Source: Mediterraneibacter agrestimuris
GTDB lineage: Bacteria; Bacillota; Clostridia; Lachnospirales; Lachnospiraceae
NCBI RefSeq assembly: GCF_943193195.1
Contig: NZ_CALPDG010000002.1
Location: 140,369 to 204,368 of the forward strand
Length of the DNA: 64,000 nt
Direction of reading: 5' to 3'
Shown here: in pieces, positions 8,579 through 16,584 of the stretch
How the letters are laid out: the number at the start of each line of letters is the position of its first letter
How positions within the stretch are numbered: the stretch's first letter is position 1
Translations under genes and position numbers: made by a program
Notes under the pieces: model-generated
What the model was told of the DNA's origin: nothing
Seen by the model: only the letters and a program-made list of their open reading frames with translations
The model's database searches: none

Positions 8579-9421
8579 TTATTCATTATATATACATTTC
8601 AGTTTCCGGGATTCCAGGTATTTCAGCACCGGATAAGGATTTACGCTGATCTCCTCTCCCGTATCCGTCAGATAGATTCCTAAATGCAAATGCACTGGAA
8701 AATTCCCCGTTGTTCCTTCTATCCTGCTGTATCCCGTATCTCCCATAAATCCCAGCAGATCTCCTGCCTTCACGGTATCTCCTACATTCAGACCAGCATA
8801 AGAATCCAAATGTGCATAATAAAAATATGCACCTCCGGGCGCAGTGATCCCAATACGGTAACCGCCCTGCTCAAGCCACCCCTTATGCAGTACGACACCA
8901 TCAGTCATACTGACAACGGGATAGAATCCGCGGATATTCTTCTCTGCCATGATGTCACATCCTTCATGTCCCCGTTTTCCGCCATAATTGCGTTCATACA
9001 TCCATGAATCTACAAAACTCACCTTTGCACTGATTCTGCCTTCCGGTTCCGGAACCGGAAAATATTTCAGGTCATCCCAAACAGCCCGGCAGGCATTTGC
9101 ATACATCTGCCATTCTTTTTTCTTACACCATTTCTGCTTTCTGCTGTAAAATATCTCTTTTGAGTAATTTCCCCGCCATCTCTGCTGTCCAAAATTTGTT
9201 TCCAGCCAGTATATACCTAGAAGCTCTCCTGGTTCTTCCTGCTGCTGCACAAATTCTGTCATCTCCTGCGCCACTGGTTGACTTCGGAATTCTGATGTTT
9301 CCACAATTGTTTTATTTAACAGACTGTAACGGCTCAGTGCCCGTATTTCATGAAGTCCGATAGAAATAAATATTGCTGCAAGGAATACAGCAATCAGCTG
9401 CCGTGATATTTTTTTATACAT
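8579..9421 (-). CDS. Membrane-anchored M23 (LytM-type) peptidase
   Basis: M23 peptidases are zinc metalloenzymes that cut peptidoglycan cross-links or regulate other hydrolases. From the ATG at 9421 the product has 280 residues. A single N-terminal hydrophobic helix (about 8-26) anchors it. The C-terminal LytM domain has the zinc ligands His152 and Asp156 (HEGCD) and the HLHLG motif (His244, His246), with GDTVKAGDLLGFMGDTG before them, so it should be active. Clostridial M23 proteins of this layout are often sporulation or cell-wall genes. An in-frame GTG at 9442 is a possible alternative start, but it lies in a hairpin. The GGGGA ribosome binding site is also in that hairpin's arm. Confidence 0.85.
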   Translation of the reverse strand: MYKKISRQLIAVFLAAIFISIGLHEIRALSRYSLLNKTIVETSEFRSQPVAQEMTEFVQQQEEPGELLGIYWLETNFGQQRWRGNYSKEIFYSRKQKWCKKKEWQMYANACRAVWDDLKYFPVPEPEGRISAKVSFVDSWMYERNYGGKRGHEGCDIMAEKNIRGFYPVVSMTDGVVLHKGWLEQGGYRIGITAPGGAYFYYAHLDSYAGLNVGDTVKAGDLLGFMGDTGYSRIEGTTGNFPVHLHLGIYLTDTGEEISVNPYPVLKYLESRKLKCIYNE

Positions 9422-9430
9422 CAATTTGAA

Positions 9431-9467
9431 TCCCCGGTTCACATTTCTAAAGTATATGAACCGGGGA
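9431..9467 (-). terminator. Hairpin between pepD and the M23 gene, holding the M23 ribosome binding site
   Basis: Perfect 11-bp arms TCCCCGGTTCA and TGAACCGGGGA enclose a 15-base loop. It starts six bases after the pepD stop codon, as a terminator would, but no T-tract follows on the minus strand. The 3' arm on that strand contains GGGGA nine bases before the M23 ATG, so folding would hide the ribosome binding site. It may be a weak terminator, a translational block, or both. Confidence 0.55.
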
Positions 9468-9472
9468 ATGTC

Positions 9473-10915
9473 TTATTTACACCGTTTTAAAATTTCTTTT
9501 AATGCTTCCCAGATTTTTGCCGCAGAAGCAATTTCCAGACGTTCATTAAAAGAATGTACGTCCATCATATTAGGACCGAAAGAAATACAGTCCAGCTCTG
9601 GTTTCTTGCCACTCAGCAGCCCACACTCCAGACCTGCATGTATCTCTGTTACCTCCGGACGCTTTCCATATACATGTTCAAATGCATCTAGTGCAATCTC
9701 CCGGATTCTGGACTCTGCATTGAAAGTCCATGCCGGGTATTCTGAGTTAAACTCGTAAGTGCCTCCCAGTGATTCTGCCAGACACATGAAACGCTCTTTA
9801 AATTCATCAATCTTAGAAGCGATACCGCTTCTTGTCAGAACGATAAAATCCACACGTTCTTTTTCTGTTGTAATCACTCCAAGATTGTCAGATGTCCCAA
9901 CCATACCTGCAAGATGACGGCTGTACTCATCTACGCCATTCGGACAATTTACGATAAACTGCAGTACTTTCTTCATAGACGTATCGGACATAGCCTCAAA
10001 AGAACCTTCCTCCAGAACATGAACCTTGATATCCAGGTCAGGCTCATCCTTACCGAATTCATCCCGCCATTTTGCCAACAGCTTTGCAGCTGTCTCTTCA
10101 ACTGCTTTTGCATCCTCTGCTACAATCACAGATTTATTTGCAGATGTAATGACATTGTCCTTGCTTCCGCCATTTATCTCTATAAGGGCGATCTTTATCT
10201 GTCTTGTCAGATGATAGAGAAGACGGCCTGCCAGCTTATTGGCATTGCCCCGCTGCTGGTGAATCTCTACTCCAGAATGTCCGCCTCTTAACCCGCAGAT
10301 TTCCAGTTCCATTTTTACCCCGTTTGCAGAAGTCTTTTCAATCGGAAGAGAACATACAAAACGAAAACCACCTGCACATCCTGCGATCAAAACATCTTCC
10401 TCCTCAGAGTCCAGATTCATAAGCATTGTTCCCTTAAGCTGGGACAGATCAATATTCAGGGCGCCGGTCATTCCTACTTCTTCGTCAATTGTAAAGATAA
10501 CTTCAAGCGGCGGATGAGGAATATCCTTACTGTCCAAAATTGTCAGTGCCATTGCTACTGCAATTCCGTTGTCTGCTCCTAATGTGGTATCCCTTGCCTT
10601 TACCCATCCGTCTTCCACATAGATTTCAATAGGATCCTTCATAAAATCATGACCGGAATCCGCTGTCTTCTCACAGACCATATCTAAATGTCCCTGCAAG
10701 ATCACCGGTTCACTCATCTCATATCCGGCTGTTCCCGGCTTCTTGATGATTACATTATTCCACTCATCCTGAATCACAAAAAGTCCGCGCTCTTTTGCAA
10801 AATTCACACAGTAGTCACTGATCTCCTTTGTGTTATAGGTTCCTCTCGGAATGCGACTGATTTCTTCAAAAAAATGAAATACTTTTTTTGGTTCAATATT
10901 TTCAAAAACTGCCAT
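9473..10915 (-). CDS. pepD: Aminoacyl-histidine dipeptidase (PepD, M20 family)
   Basis: PepD is a cytosolic zinc dipeptidase (carnosinase-like) cleaving Xaa-His and other dipeptides. The 480-residue product starts MAVFENIEPKKVFHFFEEIS and carries the M20 metal motifs QGHLDMVCEK, DNGIAVAMAL (bridging Asp), TIDEEVGMTGA (catalytic Glu-Glu) and the C-terminal EIHAGLECG. I choose the ATG at 10915, preceded by AGGAG with 10-base spacing; an in-frame start 27 bases upstream adds nine residues with no similarity to the family. It stands alone, with a hairpin after its stop codon. Confidence 0.93.
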   Translation of the reverse strand: MAVFENIEPKKVFHFFEEISRIPRGTYNTKEISDYCVNFAKERGLFVIQDEWNNVIIKKPGTAGYEMSEPVILQGHLDMVCEKTADSGHDFMKDPIEIYVEDGWVKARDTTLGADNGIAVAMALTILDSKDIPHPPLEVIFTIDEEVGMTGALNIDLSQLKGTMLMNLDSEEEDVLIAGCAGGFRFVCSLPIEKTSANGVKMELEICGLRGGHSGVEIHQQRGNANKLAGRLLYHLTRQIKIALIEINGGSKDNVITSANKSVIVAEDAKAVEETAAKLLAKWRDEFGKDEPDLDIKVHVLEEGSFEAMSDTSMKKVLQFIVNCPNGVDEYSRHLAGMVGTSDNLGVITTEKERVDFIVLTRSGIASKIDEFKERFMCLAESLGGTYEFNSEYPAWTFNAESRIREIALDAFEHVYGKRPEVTEIHAGLECGLLSGKKPELDCISFGPNMMDVHSFNERLEIASAAKIWEALKEILKRCK

Positions 10916-11033
10916 AATCTTACAGCTCCTTTCATTTTTCATATATCTGCTAAAAATAAAACAGCACCACTGTATATTTTGTCACAATGTACATAAAAAA
11001 TCAACCTATTTCATATATCTTTAATAAATACAC

Positions 11034-11175
11034 GTAACAGTTCAGCGCAGGACTTAGCACTTGCTGCAAAGTCCGTAAGAATGCGTGATGGAGAATAGAA
11101 TCCGCCCTTTCACCGAAGGTGAATTTAAAATAGGGCGGATTCAGTAACAGTGCAGCCAGAAGGCTGAACTGTTAC
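11034..11175 (-). repeat. Full-length GTTAC palindromic element (copy B) with perfect 8-bp target duplication
   Basis: This 142-bp element runs from GTAACAGTTCAGC to GCTGAACTGTTAC. AAATACAC is duplicated directly at 11026-11033 and 11176-11183. A first hairpin carries, on the minus strand, GGACTTTGCAGCAAGTGC, the family loop. The second, 11098-11142, has arms GAATCCGCCCT/AGGGCGGATTC, with an AATTTAAAATA side as in copy A. The insertion lies directly before the GGGAGG ribosome binding site of ylbJ, so it forms or displaces that gene's promoter region. The rest of the gap back to pepD shows no gene. Confidence 0.9.
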
Positions 11176-11201
11176 AAATACACGGGAGGTATATCGGTAT
11201 T

Positions 11202-12152
11202 ATGAAAACGTATCAGCTGCATCCTGGTTTCGGAATTGTATGCTTATTTTTAATTATGCTCATCTGCCCAAAAGCTGTGTTTACCGGGGCAAGCGAAGGG
11301 CTTCTTCTATGGTTTCAGATCATTCTGCCAACCCTGTTTCCCTTTTTACTTGTGACCAATCTGCTTCTGGCAACAGGAAGTATCCGGTATATCTCTTCTG
11401 CCTTCGGGGGAATTCTTTCCCGTATCTTCAAAGTATCACAAAACGGCAGCTTTGCAGTACTCACAGGATTCTTATGCGGCTATCCAATGGGAGCTAAAAC
11501 TGCCGCGGATTTAACCGTATCCGGTTACATTTCCCGGGAAGAAGGTCAATATCTGCTGTCATTCTGCAATAACACAAGCCCTGTCTTCATCCTCAATTTT
11601 CTTGTCTGGAAAACATTGCAGGATGAGCGCCTGATGCTTCCTACTTTGTGTATCCTGATGCTTTCTCCTGTTATCGTCAGTTTTTTTACAAGAAAAAAAT
11701 ATCTGAAGCACAAGCATTCTTTCTCAGCGTCATCCGGCGCTTCCGCCTGCCAGATGTCTGTTTCCAGGCAGAGCTTTCATTTCCGTGAAATTGACAGCTC
11801 TATTATGAACAGCTTTGAGACCCTTATAAAAGTCGGCGGATATATTATGCTCTTTTCCGTTATTTTAACTCTGTTTCAAAGTCTGCCATTTAACCTACCG
11901 GGACTTTCCTATGTTCTTCCATTTCTGGAAGTTACAAATGGAATTGTTATGCTTGCTGTTTCTCCCCTGCCTGTCACTCTGTCCTATCCGCTGATCTTAG
12001 GGCTGACTGCCTTCGGCGGTTTATGTTCTGTCGCCCAGACACAGTGCATGGTGCAAAAGGCAGGTTTGCCGATACTGCCTTATATAAAAGAAAAACTGGC
12101 AGCTGCTTTGACTGCCAGTATACTAGGTACTCTGTATTTACTATTTTTTTAG
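11202..12152 (+). CDS. ylbJ: YlbJ-like sporulation membrane protein (nucleoside-recognition/Gate domain)
   Basis: In Bacillus ylbJ is a sigma-E gene needed for spore formation. This 316-residue polytopic protein has about eight hydrophobic segments and the family blocks LLLWFQIILPTLFPFLL (about 35-51), TGFLCGYPMGAKTAADL (about 88-104) and FCNNTSPVFILNFL. The next genes downstream, read on the other strand, are coaD (ylbI) and rsmD (ylbH), the same cluster as in Bacillus, which supports the name. The ATG has GGGAGG 12 bases upstream, a long spacing. Its upstream region is occupied by repeat copy B. Confidence 0.85.
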   Translation: MKTYQLHPGFGIVCLFLIMLICPKAVFTGASEGLLLWFQIILPTLFPFLLVTNLLLATGSIRYISSAFGGILSRIFKVSQNGSFAVLTGFLCGYPMGAKTAADLTVSGYISREEGQYLLSFCNNTSPVFILNFLVWKTLQDERLMLPTLCILMLSPVIVSFFTRKKYLKHKHSFSASSGASACQMSVSRQSFHFREIDSSIMNSFETLIKVGGYIMLFSVILTLFQSLPFNLPGLSYVLPFLEVTNGIVMLAVSPLPVTLSYPLILGLTAFGGLCSVAQTQCMVQKAGLPILPYIKEKLAAALTASILGTLYLLFF

Positions 12153-12169
12153 AAAAAGTGAACCGGTAA

Positions 12170-12754
12170 TTATGCCATTCCATCTTCCTGTACATATGCT
12201 CCCGTATTCTCTGTCGGAATCTCCAGCTCAGCACGGTTTGTACGAACAACATCATAACACTCCTGTAAAGAATTGATCAGTCCGTCATACTTGGTTGTAT
12301 AGCTGTCCAGTGTATGTCCGATGATACTTTCAGCATTTGCCAGCAGATCATCTGTATACTGGATCGCTCCTGTACGGATTGCATTGGCATCCAGTGTTGC
12401 ATTGTCCAGAATTTCCTGTGCCTGGGCAGTTGCCTGTGTCACGATCTCATTTGCCTGGGCATAAGCCTGCTGCATGATCTCGTGCTCACTTACCAGTTCA
12501 TTTGTCTGTACCTGAGCCTCTTCCAGCAATGCATCCGCTTTTGCCTGGGCATCAGCCAGAATTGCGTCACGATTACTGATGATCTTCTGGTATCTCTTAA
12601 TCTCATCCGGTGTCTTCATCCGAAGCTCTCTTAATAATTCATCCAAATGCTCTTTATTTACAATAATCTTTGTTGTCGACAGCGGCTGATACTTACAGTC
12701 TCTGTCGATATACTCTTCGATTTCTTCAATAATCTGTTCAATACGACTGCTCAT
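12170..12754 (-). CDS. Coiled-coil protein (clostridial 'ATPase'/V-ATPase subunit H-like) downstream of coaD
   Basis: This 194-residue protein is mostly helical. Residues about 70-150 form a long Ala/Gln/Glu-rich coiled coil (DAQAKADALLEEAQVQ, ANEIVTQATAQAQEIL). The first 40 residues hold a separate small domain with [17 protein letters not shown]. Homologues beside coaD in Clostridia often carry automatic names such as ATPase or V-ATPase subunit H, but no nucleotide-binding motif is visible, so I give no function. A DivIVA- or stalk-like scaffold is possible. The ATG overlaps the coaD stop by one base (TAATG), with AAAGGAG inside coaD, so the pair is coupled. Confidence 0.75.
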   Translation of the reverse strand: MSSRIEQIIEEIEEYIDRDCKYQPLSTTKIIVNKEHLDELLRELRMKTPDEIKRYQKIISNRDAILADAQAKADALLEEAQVQTNELVSEHEIMQQAYAQANEIVTQATAQAQEILDNATLDANAIRTGAIQYTDDLLANAESIIGHTLDSYTTKYDGLINSLQECYDVVRTNRAELEIPTENTGAYVQEDGMA

Positions 12755-13248
12755 TAGTCACACTCTCCTTTTAAATTCATCTTTTCTGTTAATTTCCTTA
12801 TAACCGCTTCCGGCACAAATTGAGAGATATCTCCCCCGAAAGCCGCGATTTCTTTCACTGTAGTGGAACTCAAATAAGAATATTCAATATTAGTTGTCAG
12901 GAAGATAGTTTCCACTTTTGGCTCCAGCTTATGATTTGTCTGAGACATCTGAAGCTCATATTCAAAGTCGGTAATTGCCCGAAGTCCTCTGACAATAAAT
13001 GCTGCATTCATCTGTCTCGCAAAATCAACTAATAATCCATCAAATGGAACAATCTCCACATTTGTCAGACTACTAGCCACTTCTTTTAACATTTTAACAC
13101 GTTCCTCTACAGAAAACAACGGCATTTTTGCATTATTATTTAATACTCCGACAATTAATTCATCGGTAATTGCCGATGCCCGTTTGATAATATCCATGTG
13201 ACCATACGTAACCGGATCGAAACTGCCCGGATAAATTGCTCTTAACAT
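12754..13248 (-). CDS. coaD: Pantetheine-phosphate adenylyltransferase (CoaD)
   Basis: CoaD converts 4'-phosphopantetheine and ATP to dephospho-CoA, the penultimate step of CoA synthesis. The 164-residue product has the nucleotidyltransferase HxGH-type motif [15 protein letters not shown] at 7-21, [12 protein letters not shown] near 88-99 and [14 protein letters not shown] near 122-135, all characteristic. Length is normal. It starts inside the last codons of rsmD (seven-base overlap) and is followed by the coiled-coil gene, forming rsmD-coaD-coiled-coil. Confidence 0.97.
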   Translation of the reverse strand: MLRAIYPGSFDPVTYGHMDIIKRASAITDELIVGVLNNNAKMPLFSVEERVKMLKEVASSLTNVEIVPFDGLLVDFARQMNAAFIVRGLRAITDFEYELQMSQTNHKLEPKVETIFLTTNIEYSYLSSTTVKEIAAFGGDISQFVPEAVIRKLTEKMNLKGECD

Positions 13249-13811
13249 ATCTCTTCTTTCCCTTCTTTTCCGATAAAAATATGCTTATTTGTCTTATATA
13301 ACTTTTCCTTTATCATATAGAAGCCAAGATCCGGCAGATAAGAAAAATCGGTTTCCTTTGCCGCTTCCACAATCATAACCGTATCCTCATATACTAGTCC
13401 GGAACCCGACAGATACTCCAATACCTTCTTTTCAAGTTCCTGATTATAGGGCGGATCCATAAAAATAAAATCGAAGCTCTTCTCACCTTCCAGCTGGTAT
13501 AATGCCGTCAGTACATCCTTCGTCAGCGTGACCGCTTTATGAGATAGCTTTGTATATTTTAGATTCTCTCTTACACACTCCATCGCCTTTGGATTCTTCT
13601 CCACGAAAACGGCTTCCTTTGCCCCGCGGCTCAAAGCTTCAATACCAATACCGCCGCTTCCGCTGAACAAGTCCAAAAACATACTTCCGAAGATGGAAGG
13701 AGCGATCATATTAAACAGTGTTTCTTTAATCCTGTCTGTAGTCGGTCTCGTATCCAATCCGTCCAGTGTTTTCAATTGTAATCTTTTTGCACTTCCCGCA
13801 ATTACTCTCAT
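13242..13811 (-). CDS. rsmD: 16S rRNA (guanine966-N2)-methyltransferase RsmD
   Basis: RsmD methylates N2 of G966 in 16S rRNA during 30S assembly. The 189-residue product begins [13 protein letters not shown] and contains [13 protein letters not shown], the SAM-binding block [20 protein letters not shown] and the catalytic FMDPPYN. I start at the ATG at 13811, preceded by AGGTGAGG at good spacing; the upstream GTG at 13823 falls in that ribosome binding site. It overlaps coaD by seven bases, a gene pairing widely conserved in Firmicutes. Confidence 0.96.
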   Translation of the reverse strand: MRVIAGSAKRLQLKTLDGLDTRPTTDRIKETLFNMIAPSIFGSMFLDLFSGSGGIGIEALSRGAKEAVFVEKNPKAMECVRENLKYTKLSHKAVTLTKDVLTALYQLEGEKSFDFIFMDPPYNQELEKKVLEYLSGSGLVYEDTVMIVEAAKETDFSYLPDLGFYMIKEKLYKTNKHIFIGKEGKEEIC

Positions 13812-13864
13812 AAAATGCCTCACCTTATTTATTTAATCTACTGTCCATAATCAAAAATTTTAGC

Positions 13865-13904
13865 AGAAAAAGACACCTGGGTCAATTCCCAAGTGTCTTT
13901 TTCT
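13865..13904 (-). terminator. Rho-independent terminator after the SASP gene
   Basis: On the minus strand AGAAAAAGACACTTGGGA pairs across a short loop with TCCCAGGTGTCTTTTTCT. The stem is G/C-rich at its tip and ends in a T-run. It lies 30 bases after the SASP stop codon and is symmetrical enough to work in both directions. Confidence 0.9.
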
Positions 13905-13934
13905 GAGTTTTGAATCTTAGAAAAAACAATTGGC

Positions 13935-14141
13935 TTACTTACCAGCCATCTGTTTCTCCTGCTGTTCAATCATCTTCTTAACCATATATCCGCCAACAGA
14001 ACCATTCTGTTTGGATGTCAGGTCTCCGTTGTAGCCATCTGTAAGCGGTACTCCCAACTCACTTGCTACCTCGTATTTGAATTTGTCCAGTGCGCCCTTT
14101 GCCTCAGGTACGGCTGCGCGGTTTGATGAACGATTTGCCAT
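13935..14141 (-). CDS. Alpha/beta-type small acid-soluble spore protein (SASP)
   Basis: These small proteins coat and protect DNA in the dormant spore and are degraded by the GPR protease at germination. The 68-residue product has the GPR cleavage region KFKYEVASELG (about 21-31), the GDLTSKQNGSVGGYMVKKMI block (about 39-58) and a typical length. It is direct evidence for endospore formation. The ATG has AGGAGG at short distance. It has its own strong terminator. A possible sigma-G promoter and a 10-bp inverted repeat (CCGGCTGCAT/ATGCAGCCGG, 14205-14246) lie upstream. Confidence 0.96.
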   Translation of the reverse strand: MANRSSNRAAVPEAKGALDKFKYEVASELGVPLTDGYNGDLTSKQNGSVGGYMVKKMIEQQEKQMAGK

Positions 14142-14213
14142 TTTGCATTTCCTCCTTTTGCATTTTAACAGTATTCACTGTTTTCTTGTGTTGTAACAAA
14201 TTCCCCGGCTGCA

Positions 14214-14240
14214 TTTGTATGTAATCTGCCGCTTCTATGC
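14214..14240 (-). promoter_or_regulatory. Possible forespore (sigma-G-like) promoter of the SASP gene
   Basis: The minus strand has GCATA (14236-14240), a 14-base spacer and CATACAAA (14214-14221), close to the sigma-G pattern. SASP genes are sigma-G genes in known spore formers. The spacer is short and the site lies within an inverted repeat, so the call is tentative. Confidence 0.3.
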
Positions 14241-14345
14241 AGCCGGTTATCACACATCTGCTTTCGGTTTATTATGTTACACTGATAGTATATGAAAGAA
14301 ATGTTCTTTTACTCTGGAAATTACTGGCTTTTTTAATTCATAATT

Positions 14346-16406
14346 TTATAACGTTTTTTCCAGATCCATATCAGATAATGTATGTTCCAGAGCAGTTTTT
14401 AAAAACCGATGTTCCGTTTTAAGAAGCTCCGGGTCATCTGCAAGAATTTCATCCGCAGCATCACTTGCCTGCTTTAATACTTCCGAATCCTGAAATACAT
14501 CTGCCAGTTTAAAATCCAGACTGCCGCTCTGCCGGATTCCAAACAAATCTCCCGGTCCGCGCAGACGCAAGTCTTCACTTGCTATATAAAATCCATCATT
14601 GGATTTATTCAATATTTCCAGACGTTCCTTTGTTTCTTTTGATCTGGAGGCACTCATAAAGATGCAATAGGACTGATATTTTCCTCTTCCTACACGGCCG
14701 CGCAGCTGATGAAGCTGTGCAAGCCCAAAGCGTTCTGCATTTTCAATCAGCATCACCGTAGCATTCGGCACATCAATCCCCACTTCGATAACTGTCGTAG
14801 AAACAAGAATCTGGATTTCATTTCTACTGAATGCTTCCATAATCTCATCCTTTTGCATCTGTTTCATTTTTCCATGCAGACACTGTACCTTTATTTCCGC
14901 ACCCATTATCTCCTGGAGCGACTCTGTATAGTCTGTAACATTTTCCACTTCCAGACTTTCACTTTCTTCCACCATCGGACAAATCACATAACACTGTCTG
15001 CCCCCGGCAATCTGCTTTTTCATAAAATGATAAGCAGTGTTGCGATATCCTGTATCTACTACACAATTCTTAATCGGAAGCCGGTTCTTCGGCACTTCAT
15101 TAATCACTGAAATATCCAGATCCCCATAAAGAATGATTGCCAATGTTCTTGGAATTGGTGTCGCGCTCATTACCAGAATATGCGGATAAAGTCCTTTCAT
15201 AGCAAGAGTTTCCCGTTGATGCACGCCGAAGCGGTGCTGTTCATCAGTCACAACAAGCGCCAGATTCTGATACTGTACCTTTTCCTGAATCAGCGCATGG
15301 GTTCCTACAACTAACTGTACTTCTCCTGATGCGATCCGTTCATAAGCTAACCGCTTTTCTTTTGCTGTCATAGAGCCGGTAAGAAGCTCTGTATTTAAAT
15401 CAATCCCATATTCTGTAAGCATTCTGCTGATATTCTCATAGTGCTGTCTGGCAAGTACTTCCGTGGGAGCCATAATCGCCGCCTGATATCCATTCAGTCC
15501 GGCATATATCATTCCCAACAAAGCGACGATTGTTTTCCCTGATCCCACATCTCCCTGTACCAGTCTGGACATTACATGGATCCCTGACATATCTTGCTGA
15601 ATCTCCCGCCAGACATTTTTCTGCGCATTGGTCAGTTCATATGGCAGCGCCTCCAGAAATCTTGCAATTTCCGGCTGCTCCCGAAAGCAGCAATGATTGA
15701 GCACTTTATCCTCTCTCACCTTCAGTTTTCGCAATGAAAGAATAAAAAGTAAGAACTCCTCAAATACGAGCCTTCTTCGTGCCTCATAAAATTCTTCTTT
15801 TTTCTCTGGAAAATGGACTCCCAGCAGAGCCTGTTTATAAGGGAGAAAATGATAATCTGCCTGTAAATGTCCTGGCAGTATTCCGTTTTCCATAGAACAG
15901 GACGAAAACGCCTGCTTTACAGCTTTCACCACCATATTATTTGTCAATCCTGCGGTCAGCGGATATACAGGCTGCAAAGAGTTTCTTTTTTCTTCATATT
16001 TAGAGCTGGGATAAAAAATCTCAGGATGCTCCATGACCAGACCGTCTTTTTTCTGTACCATACGCCCACGCAATGTGATCACACCGCCCTTTGCCAGCGT
16101 ATTACGCAAAAAAGGCATGCAAAACCAGATTACCTTCAACGTTCCTGTAAGATCCTTGACATACAAGGTTGTAATCTGCATACGCGGATTACCTCCCACC
16201 TTCACTTTCCCATAAATCGCTCCAGTTACCGTTACTGTTTGTCCTTCCACTGCTTCAGTGACAGTCACGGGCTCTTCATACACCTCATAGCCACGGGGAT
16301 AATAGTGAAATAATTCTCCTATTGTAGAAATTCCGGCTTTCTGAAAAATCTTTTCTGTTTTTTCTCCAATTCCTTTTAACTCACTGATTTTTGTACGTTC
16401 ATTCAT
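14346..16406 (-). CDS. recG: ATP-dependent DNA helicase RecG
   Basis: RecG remodels stalled replication forks and branched DNA. The 686-residue product has the N-terminal wedge/OB domain (about 60-140), Walker A QGDVGSGKTIVALL (about 285-298), the DEQH box VTDEQHRFGVHQRE, motif III SATPIPRTLA, and the helicase C motifs VSTTVIEVGIDVPNA and QLRGRVGRGKYQSYC. Full length. The ATG is preceded by GGGGTAAACT. The order rpmB-yloU-fakA-recG resembles Bacillus, apart from the missing sda genes. Confidence 0.97.
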   Translation of the reverse strand: MNERTKISELKGIGEKTEKIFQKAGISTIGELFHYYPRGYEVYEEPVTVTEAVEGQTVTVTGAIYGKVKVGGNPRMQITTLYVKDLTGTLKVIWFCMPFLRNTLAKGGVITLRGRMVQKKDGLVMEHPEIFYPSSKYEEKRNSLQPVYPLTAGLTNNMVVKAVKQAFSSCSMENGILPGHLQADYHFLPYKQALLGVHFPEKKEEFYEARRRLVFEEFLLFILSLRKLKVREDKVLNHCCFREQPEIARFLEALPYELTNAQKNVWREIQQDMSGIHVMSRLVQGDVGSGKTIVALLGMIYAGLNGYQAAIMAPTEVLARQHYENISRMLTEYGIDLNTELLTGSMTAKEKRLAYERIASGEVQLVVGTHALIQEKVQYQNLALVVTDEQHRFGVHQRETLAMKGLYPHILVMSATPIPRTLAIILYGDLDISVINEVPKNRLPIKNCVVDTGYRNTAYHFMKKQIAGGRQCYVICPMVEESESLEVENVTDYTESLQEIMGAEIKVQCLHGKMKQMQKDEIMEAFSRNEIQILVSTTVIEVGIDVPNATVMLIENAERFGLAQLHQLRGRVGRGKYQSYCIFMSASRSKETKERLEILNKSNDGFYIASEDLRLRGPGDLFGIRQSGSLDFKLADVFQDSEVLKQASDAADEILADDPELLKTEHRFLKTALEHTLSDMDLEKTL

Positions 16407-16465
16407 AGTTTACCCCACTACTCACATATATCATATACAAATGCCCATTTTATCAAATAAAAACT

Positions 16466-16506
16466 GAAAGCGAATCTCCTTATCTTTCAAGGGATGATTC
16501 GCTTTC
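16466..16506 (-). terminator. Rho-independent terminator after fakA
   Basis: Arms GAAAGCGAATC and GATTCGCTTTC with a 19-base loop; on the minus strand the second arm is followed by AGTTTTTATTT. It ends the asp23-fakA transcript before recG. Confidence 0.85.
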
Positions 16507-16511
16507 TTCAT

Positions 16512-16565
16512 CACACGTTTTTAGGGACTTTGCAGTAAATGCAAAGTCCTATGCTAAACTGTTAC
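16512..16565 (+). repeat. Partial copy (right end) of the GTTAC palindromic element
   Basis: It contains the loop hairpin GGACTTTGCAGTAAATGCAAAGTCC and ends ATGCTAAACTGTTAC, the right end of the family. It is nearly the same as the partial copy at 48706-48764; both share CTATGCTAAACTGTTACAC. No left end or central hairpin is present. Confidence 0.75.
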
Positions 16566-16584
16566 ACCTTACTGTTCCGCCTGT

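Noticed and set aside
14205..14246. Terminator for recG
   Set aside because: The inverted repeat CCGGCTGCAT/ATGCAGCCGG has no T-tract on the minus strand and a 22-base loop; it is mentioned with the SASP gene instead.
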